Shown: positions 1-3,618 of the stretch, in pieces
How positions within the stretch are numbered: position 1 is the first letter of the stretch
How the letters are laid out: each line of letters opens with the position of its first letter
Source: Actinomycetes bacterium
GTDB taxonomy: Bacteria; Actinomycetota; Actinomycetes; Actinomycetales; Cellulomonadaceae
DNA length: 5,711 bases
NCBI GenBank assembly: GCA_023432565.1
Contig: JAEYUL010000050.1
Coordinates: 1-5,711 of the forward strand
Reading direction: 5' to 3'
Notes under the pieces: model-generated
Told to the model about the DNA's origin: nothing
The model's input: only the letters and a program-made list of their open reading frames with translations
The model's database searches: none
Position numbers and translations under genes: made by a program

Positions 1-281
1 AGTACGAGATCATGATCATCCTCGATCCCGAGATCGAGGAGCGCACCGTCGCCCCGTCGCTCGACAAGTACCTGTCGGTCGTCAAGACCGACGGCGGCAA
101 CGTCGACAAGGTGGACATCTGGGGTCGTCGCCGCCTGGCCTACGAGATCAACAAGAAGGCCGAGGGCATCTACGCGGTCGTCGACTTCACCGCGGAGCCG
201 GCCACGGCCAAGGAGCTCGACCGTCAGCTCGGCCTCAACGAGGTCGTCCTGCGCACCAAGGTCCTGCGCCGCGACGCGTGA
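1..281 (+). CDS. rpsF: 30S ribosomal protein S6, 5'-truncated by the window edge
   Basis: S6 is a small-subunit protein that pairs with S18 on the platform of the 30S particle. In-window residues read [20 protein letters not shown] and onward, the characteristic start of actinobacterial S6. The in-frame Tyr-Glu-Ile codons at 3-11 precede the ATG at 12, so that ATG is internal and the true start lies a few codons outside the window. The central [18 protein letters not shown] segment is the S6 signature region, and the protein ends [10 protein letters not shown] with TGA at 279-281. About 92 residues are visible, close to the usual 95-100. It is the first visible gene of the rpsF-ssb-rpsR-rplI operon. 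The S6:S18 autoregulatory leader known in many bacteria would lie upstream and cannot be assessed here. Confidence 0.96.
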   Translation, partial: YEIMIILDPEIEERTVAPSLDKYLSVVKTDGGNVDKVDIWGRRRLAYEINKKAEGIYAVVDFTAEPATAKELDRQLGLNEVVLRTKVLRRDA

Positions 282-287
282 CCCGTC

Positions 288-312
288 GGTGCGTGCCGCT
301 AGCGTGCGCACC
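288..312 (+). other. Hairpin in the rpsF-ssb gap
   Basis: GGTGCG (288-293) is complementary to CGCACC (307-312). The stem can extend inward by two G-U pairs and one C-G pair, leaving a seven-base loop CGCTAGC. There is no following T-run, so it is not a standard intrinsic terminator. It could be an mRNA processing or stability element between rpsF and ssb, or chance pairing in GC-rich DNA. The rest of the 75-base gap shows only the ssb ribosome-binding site GAGGAG at 346-351. Confidence 0.35.
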
Positions 313-356
313 ACATCGAAGGACAGAGCAGTTCGAGGATCGAGCGAGGAGCTGGC

Positions 357-860
357 ATGGCTGGTGAGACCGTCATCACGGTGATCGGGAACCTGACCGG
401 GGACCCGGAGCTGCGCTTCACCCCGTCGGGTGCGGCCGTCGCCAACTTCACCGTCGCGTCGACGCCGCGCACGTTCGACCGTCAGAGCAACGAGTGGAAG
501 GACGGCGAGACGCTGTTCATGCGCTGCTCGATCTGGCGCGAGGCTGCCGAGTCGGTCGCGGAGTCGCTCACCAAGGGCACGCGGGTGATCGTCACCGGTC
601 GCCTCGTGCAGCGCTCCTACGAGACCCGCGAGGGCGAGAAGCGCACCGTCGTCGAGCTGCAGGTCGACGAGGTCGGCCCGTCGCTGCGCTACGCCACGGC
701 CAAGGTCACCCGGACCCAGCGTTCGGGCGGCGGCGGTGGCTTCGGCGGCGGCGGTGGTGGCGGCTACTCCGGTGGCGGCCAGTCCAGCGCCGGTGACGAC
801 CCGTGGGCCACGCCCGCGGGCGGCGGCGGTGGCGGCTACTCCGACGAGCCCCCGTTCTGA
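357..860 (+). CDS. ssb: Single-stranded DNA-binding protein
   Basis: SSB coats single-stranded DNA during replication, repair and recombination and recruits partner enzymes through its C-terminal tip. The protein has 167 residues. Residues 1 to about 112 form the OB-fold, with the familiar opening [20 protein letters not shown] followed by VANFTVAST, the [21 protein letters not shown] segment, and [20 protein letters not shown]. From about residue 124 the chain is a flexible glycine-rich linker ([18 protein letters not shown]), then DDPWATP, a second glycine run and the acidic tip DEPPF, the actinobacterial version of the DDDIPF partner-binding tip. A 16-base stretch occurs at both 756-771 and 828-843 inside the linker. 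The ATG is fixed by GAGGAG at 346-351, five bases upstream. It lies 75 bases after rpsF and 78 before rpsR, in the same operon. Confidence 0.97.
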   Translation: MAGETVITVIGNLTGDPELRFTPSGAAVANFTVASTPRTFDRQSNEWKDGETLFMRCSIWREAAESVAESLTKGTRVIVTGRLVQRSYETREGEKRTVVELQVDEVGPSLRYATAKVTRTQRSGGGGGFGGGGGGGYSGGGQSSAGDDPWATPAGGGGGGYSDEPPF

Positions 861-892
861 TCCTCGGTCCTTCGAGACCCCAGACACCACAT

Positions 893-916
893 CCCCGGGC
901 ATGGCAACGCCCGGGG
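893..916 (+). other. Perfect 8-bp GC hairpin in the ssb-rpsR gap
   Basis: CCCCGGGC (893-900) and GCCCGGGG (909-916) are perfect inverted repeats around the eight-base loop ATGGCAAC. The sequence after the stem (CTCCACAG) has no T-run, so a classical terminator is unlikely. The position, about 10 bases before the rpsR Shine-Dalgarno AGGAG (927-931), suggests an intercistronic structure that may tune expression of rpsR and rplI relative to ssb. That role is inference; the pairing is seen directly. Confidence 0.5.
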
Positions 917-938
917 CTCCACAGACAGGAGCACCGCG

Positions 939-1175
939 ATGGCCAAGGCCGTTGTTCGTAAGCCCAAGAAGAAGCAGAACCCCCTCAAGGCAGCCAAGAT
1001 CGAGGTTGTCGACTACAAGGACACCGCGCTGCTGCGCAAGTTCATCTCCGACCGCGGCAAGATCCGCGCTCGCCGGGTGACCGGGGTGTCCGTGCAGGAG
1101 CAGCGCGCGATCGCGCGTGCCGTCAAGAACGCGCGCGAGATGGCTCTCCTGCCGTACTCGTCGTCGGCTCGCTGA
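939..1175 (+). CDS. rpsR: 30S ribosomal protein S18, cysteine-free (zinc-independent) form
   Basis: S18 binds S6 and the central domain of 16S rRNA. The 78-residue product has the conserved core [20 protein letters not shown], then [23 protein letters not shown] and the terminal [11 protein letters not shown], all family hallmarks. The N-terminus is basic ([20 protein letters not shown]). There is no cysteine anywhere, so the zinc-binding Cys residues present in the C+ type of S18 are absent and this is the C- type. The ATG has AGGAG at 927-931, seven bases upstream. The stop is only 14 bases before rplI, and the rplI ribosome-binding site sits in that gap, which fits translational coupling. 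Confidence 0.97.
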   Translation: MAKAVVRKPKKKQNPLKAAKIEVVDYKDTALLRKFISDRGKIRARRVTGVSVQEQRAIARAVKNAREMALLPYSSSAR

Positions 1176-1189
1176 GAAGGAGGCTGAAG

Positions 1190-1639
1190 ATGGCGAAGAT
1201 CATCCTCACGCACGAGGTCACCGGCCTCGGCGCCCCTGGCGACGTGGTCGAGGTCAAGGACGGGTACGCCCGCAACTACCTCATCCCGCGCAACCTCGCC
1301 GCCCCCTGGACCAAGGGTGCGGAGAAGGACATCACCGCGATCCGCAAGGCCCGCAAGGCCCGCGAGATCGCCTCGCTCGACGACGCGAAGGCCATCCGCG
1401 ACTCGCTGCAGTCGAAGCCGGTCGTCGTCGCCGCGAAGGCCGGCGAGGCCGGTCGCCTGTTCGGTGCCGTCACGACGGCCGAGATCGCCGAGGCGGTCAA
1501 GGCGTCGGGTGCCCCTGCGATCGACAAGCGCAAGGTCGAGATCGCACAGCCGATCAAGGCCCTGGGCGAGTACACCGTCTCGGTCCGCCTCCACCCGGAG
1601 GTCGCCGCGGCCGTGACCGTCAAGGTCGTCGCTGCCTGA
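1190..1639 (+). CDS. rplI: 50S ribosomal protein L9
   Basis: L9 is an elongated large-subunit protein bound near the L1 stalk that helps maintain reading frame. The 149-residue length is typical. The N-terminal rRNA-binding domain opens [20 protein letters not shown] and contains the L9 signature around [21 protein letters not shown] (residues 17-37). A basic helical linker follows ([20 protein letters not shown]), then the C-terminal domain with [19 protein letters not shown] and the closing [20 protein letters not shown]. The start is decided by a strong GAAGGAGG at 1176-1183, six bases before the ATG. It is the last gene of the operon and is followed at once by a terminator. Confidence 0.97.
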   Translation: MAKIILTHEVTGLGAPGDVVEVKDGYARNYLIPRNLAAPWTKGAEKDITAIRKARKAREIASLDDAKAIRDSLQSKPVVVAAKAGEAGRLFGAVTTAEIAEAVKASGAPAIDKRKVEIAQPIKALGEYTVSVRLHPEVAAAVTVKVVAA

Positions 1640-1657
1640 CCTGAGTCAGCTGCGAGG

Positions 1658-1689
1658 AAGGCCCCGTCCCCCTGAGGGACGGGGCCTTT
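1658..1689 (+). terminator. Rho-independent terminator after rplI
   Basis: AAGGCCCCGTCCC (1658-1670) pairs perfectly with GGGACGGGGCCTT (1676-1688) around the five-base loop CCTGA, giving a 13-bp stem that ends in a short T-run (1687-1689) before CCCG. It begins 18 bases after the rplI stop and should end the rpsF-ssb-rpsR-rplI transcript. Because the left arm starts with AA, the reverse transcript also ends in UU, so it may also stop read-through from the convergent MATE gene. Confidence 0.9.
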
Positions 1690-1716
1690 CCCGTCCCAGC
1701 CCACGCGCCCCCTCTC

Positions 1717-1787
1717 CCGAGCGCGGGTGATCGGGCGCGAGCGCCGTCGCCGCGCGCCCGCGCCCGCGCCGCCCGACCCGCGCTCGC
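1717..1787. repeat. Inverted-repeat element, copy 1
   Basis: Left arm 1718-1736 (CGAGCGCGGGT, GAT, CGGGC) pairs with right arm 1771-1786 (GCCCGACCCGCGCTCG) over 16 bp, with GAT left as a bulge and a GC-rich 34-base interior. Copy 2 starts exactly 150 bases later: positions 1717-1744 match 1867-1894 at 27 of 28 bases, and 1771-1787 match 1921-1937 at 15 of 17, while the 30-base interior has diverged. It lies in the gene-free stretch between convergent genes, a usual place for REP-like or MITE-like palindromes. No coding sequence is credible in 1690-1967. Confidence 0.6.
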
Positions 1788-1866
1788 GTGCGCTTGCGAG
1801 GGGTGTCCCCGGTCGGGTGTCGGCGCGCCGAGTGCGCTCCGTGCGCCCAGGGCTCGTGCGGTCCTG

Positions 1867-1957
1867 CCGAGCGCGGGTGTTCGGGCGCGAGCGCGGGCCC
1901 GGCAAGCGCGCTCTCGGGCCGCCCGACGCGCGTTCGCGGCGCTCGACCCGCGTTCGC
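1867..1957. repeat. Inverted-repeat element, copy 2, with an extra right arm
   Basis: Left arm 1868-1886 matches copy 1 except for GTT in place of the GAT bulge. Two candidate right arms follow: 1921-1936, with one mismatch and one G-U pair to the left arm, and 1941-1956 (GCTCGACCCGCGTTCG), whose ACCCGCGTTCG part pairs with the left arm with one G-U. The last arm ends 11 bases before the MATE stop codon, so on the minus strand this element sits immediately downstream of that gene and could act as its terminator or 3' stabiliser. That function is inference. Confidence 0.55.
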
Positions 1958-1967
1958 GGGGGGCCGG

Positions 1968-3344
1968 TCAGGTGCCGGTGACCATCCAGGTGGTGCCGCG
2001 GGCGCGGTAGCCGGTGGTGGCGGCTCGGGCGAGCATGAACGCCCCGCTGAAGGCGGCGGTGAGCCACAGCAGTCCCTCGGCCCCGTGCGGCGCGTACGCG
2101 CGGACCGCCAGGGTGAAGGGCACGTAGACGACGAGGGAGACGAGCCCCGCCCACGCGAGGTACCTGCCGTCGCCCGCACCGATGAGCACGCCGTCGAGCA
2201 CGAACACCCACCCCGCGATCGGCATGCACACGCCGGCGACGAGCATGCCGAGCACGATCGCGTGCCGCACGTCGTCGTCGGGGGAGAACAGTGGTGCGTA
2301 CAGCGCAGCCGCGCCGCCGAGCACCAGGCCGAGCACGGCGCCCGCTCCGACGCCCCACTGCAGCGTGCGCCGCAGGATGCCGCGCGTGCGATCCACGTCC
2401 CCGGCGCCGAGCGCGTGCCCGACGAGGGCCTGGGCTGCGATCGCGAGCGCGTCGAGCGCGAACGCCGCCAGACCCCAGACGGAGCTGACGACCTGGTGCC
2501 CGGCGAGGGTGATCGCGCCGAGGCCTGCTGCGACCCAGGTGGTGAGCAGGATCGCGGCGCGCAGGGTTGCGGTCCGGGCGAGCAGGGGTAGGCCGTGCCG
2601 GGCGCTGGCCCAGATCCCGACTGCCGCGGGTCGCAACGACGAACCCGCCTCGCGTGCTCCTCGGACGACGACCAGGCACAGGACGGCGGCCATGCCGAGC
2701 TGGGTGATCGCCGTGCCGACGCCGGACCCCGCGATCCCGAGGTGCAGCCCCCACACGAGCGTGACGTTGAGGACCGAGTTCACGATCGCCCCGACGACCG
2801 CGACGCCGAGCGGGGTGCGCGTGTCCTGCAGACCGCGAAGGGTCCCGGTCGCGGCCAGGACCAGCAGCATCCCGACGAGCCCGGGCGCGGACCACCGCAG
2901 GTAGGTGACGGCTTGCCGGGCGGTCTCGTCGGTCCCGCCCATGAGCTCGACCACCCACGGTGCGGCGACCCAGAGCCCCGCCGCGAGGACGACCCCGAGG
3001 CCGGCGGCGAGCCACATGCCGTCCACACCCACCTGCAGGGCCCCTGGCGTGTCGCCCGCGCCGAGGCGGCGCGAGACGGACGCGGTGGTCGCGTAGGCGA
3101 GGAACACGCACAGGCCGACGACGGTCAGCAGCAGGCTCGAGGCGAGGGCCAGGCCGGCCAGCGCTGAGGTGCCCAGATGCCCGACCACAGCGGAGTCCAC
3201 GAGGATGAACAGGGGTTCTGCGACGAGCGCCCCGAGCGCCGGCACGGCGAGGGCGAGGATCTGCCGGTCGATCGTGACACGGGGTTGTCCGGTGGCTGAG
3301 ATGGTCTCGACTCCCTGGCGTGCTCCACACCCGTTGAACTGCAT
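1968..3344 (-). CDS. MATE family efflux transporter (DinF-like)
   Basis: MATE proteins are inner-membrane antiporters that export cationic or other small compounds using H+ or Na+ gradients. The 458-residue product has about 12 hydrophobic segments in two six-helix halves. The first reads ILALAVPALGALVAEPLFIL followed by VDSAVVGHLGTSALAGLALA, the typical DinF-type opening with an acidic residue (Asp50) in helix 1. The second half begins near ATLRAAILLTTWVAAGLGAI and includes TLAGHQVVSSVWGLAAFALD and GHALGAGD. Length agrees with the family (about 440-460). The reading frame stays open upstream to 3785, but that part overlaps dnaB and its promoter region and has no transporter character. The ATG at 3344 is the nearest usable start, though its ribosome-binding site is weak and it leaves about 24 poorly conserved residues before DRQILALAVP. 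Substrate cannot be read from sequence. The gene converges on rplI and diverges from dnaB. Confidence 0.9.
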   Translation of the reverse strand: MQFNGCGARQGVETISATGQPRVTIDRQILALAVPALGALVAEPLFILVDSAVVGHLGTSALAGLALASSLLLTVVGLCVFLAYATTASVSRRLGAGDTPGALQVGVDGMWLAAGLGVVLAAGLWVAAPWVVELMGGTDETARQAVTYLRWSAPGLVGMLLVLAATGTLRGLQDTRTPLGVAVVGAIVNSVLNVTLVWGLHLGIAGSGVGTAITQLGMAAVLCLVVVRGAREAGSSLRPAAVGIWASARHGLPLLARTATLRAAILLTTWVAAGLGAITLAGHQVVSSVWGLAAFALDALAIAAQALVGHALGAGDVDRTRGILRRTLQWGVGAGAVLGLVLGGAAALYAPLFSPDDDVRHAIVLGMLVAGVCMPIAGWVFVLDGVLIGAGDGRYLAWAGLVSLVVYVPFTLAVRAYAPHGAEGLLWLTAAFSGAFMLARAATTGYRARGTTWMVTGT

Positions 3345-3384
3345 CTGCGCTCGTCGCGGCGGCGATTCGCTGCCTCGGACCACG

Positions 3385-3472
3385 GTATCCACAAGTCTGT
3401 CCACGGCCTGTGCACATCCTGATACACAGGCGTCCCCACCCCGGTCCACAGGGTCGCCGGGCGATTTCCACA
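3385..3472 (+). promoter_or_regulatory. Helically phased run of DnaA-box-like TCCACA motifs
   Basis: Six 9-mers, all in the same orientation, resemble the DnaA box TT(A/G)TCCACA: GTATCCACA (3385), CTGTCCACG (3397), CTGTGCACA (3408), TGATACACA (3420), CGGTCCACA (3442) and ATTTCCACA (3464). The first matches 8 of 9 and the others 7 of 9. A weaker CCACC core at 3436 fills one gap. Start-to-start steps are 12, 11, 12, 22 and 22, about one or two helical turns, which would put the sites on one face of the DNA. It lies between the MATE start and dnaB, so it may control one or both genes or titrate DnaA. Binding is inferred from motif and spacing; no box is a perfect consensus. Confidence 0.45.
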
Positions 3473-3511
3473 GGGGTCGTGGGCGATTCGCGCGGCACGG
3501 CTCGACCGTCC

Positions 3512-3517
3512 TAGTGT
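3512..3517 (+). promoter_or_regulatory. Candidate -10 element of the dnaB promoter
   Basis: TAGTGT fits the actinobacterial TANNNT -10 pattern and lies 40 bases downstream of the DnaA-box-like run. No good TTGAC -35 is present; the best positional candidate is TTCGCG at 3487-3492 with a long 19-base spacer. If used, the dnaB leader would be roughly 95 bases and would include small inverted repeats at 3522-3533 (GGGAA, CC, TTCCC) and 3538-3549 (GGCAG, TG, CTGCC). Confidence 0.3.
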
Positions 3518-3618
3518 GCGCGGGAACCTTCCCACGGGGCAGTGCTGCCGGGTCGTGTCGGAGGGTCGCTGTAGAACACGGGTTCGAGGGCTTCGTCCAG
3601 CGGGGAATGGGTACGTAG

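Noticed and set aside
12..281. ATG at 12 as the rpsF start
   Set aside because: In-frame codons for Tyr-Glu-Ile just before it match the conserved S6 N-terminus, so the gene begins outside the window.
724..848. GGC/GGT-rich repeats in the 3' part of ssb
   Set aside because: They encode the normal glycine linker of actinobacterial SSB, so they are coding low complexity rather than an independent repeat element.
736..1080. Plus-strand ORF of 114 codons across the ssb-rpsR junction
   Set aside because: It is out of frame with both genes and its product is a Pro/Arg/Ala-rich shadow.
1820..1831. 12-base palindrome TCGGCGCGCCGA
   Set aside because: It is a short palindrome in very GC-rich DNA, between the two repeat copies and not repeated; expected by chance.
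1788..2591. Plus-strand ORF of 267 codons over the repeat region and MATE gene end
   Set aside because: It starts in the repeat DNA and then runs antisense to the transporter. Low-complexity composition and no plausible ribosome-binding site.
1276..3498. Long minus-strand ORF of 740 codons
   Set aside because: It runs antisense through rplI and in another frame over the MATE gene. The translation is Arg/Pro-rich with no recognisable domain, as expected for GC-rich shadow frames.
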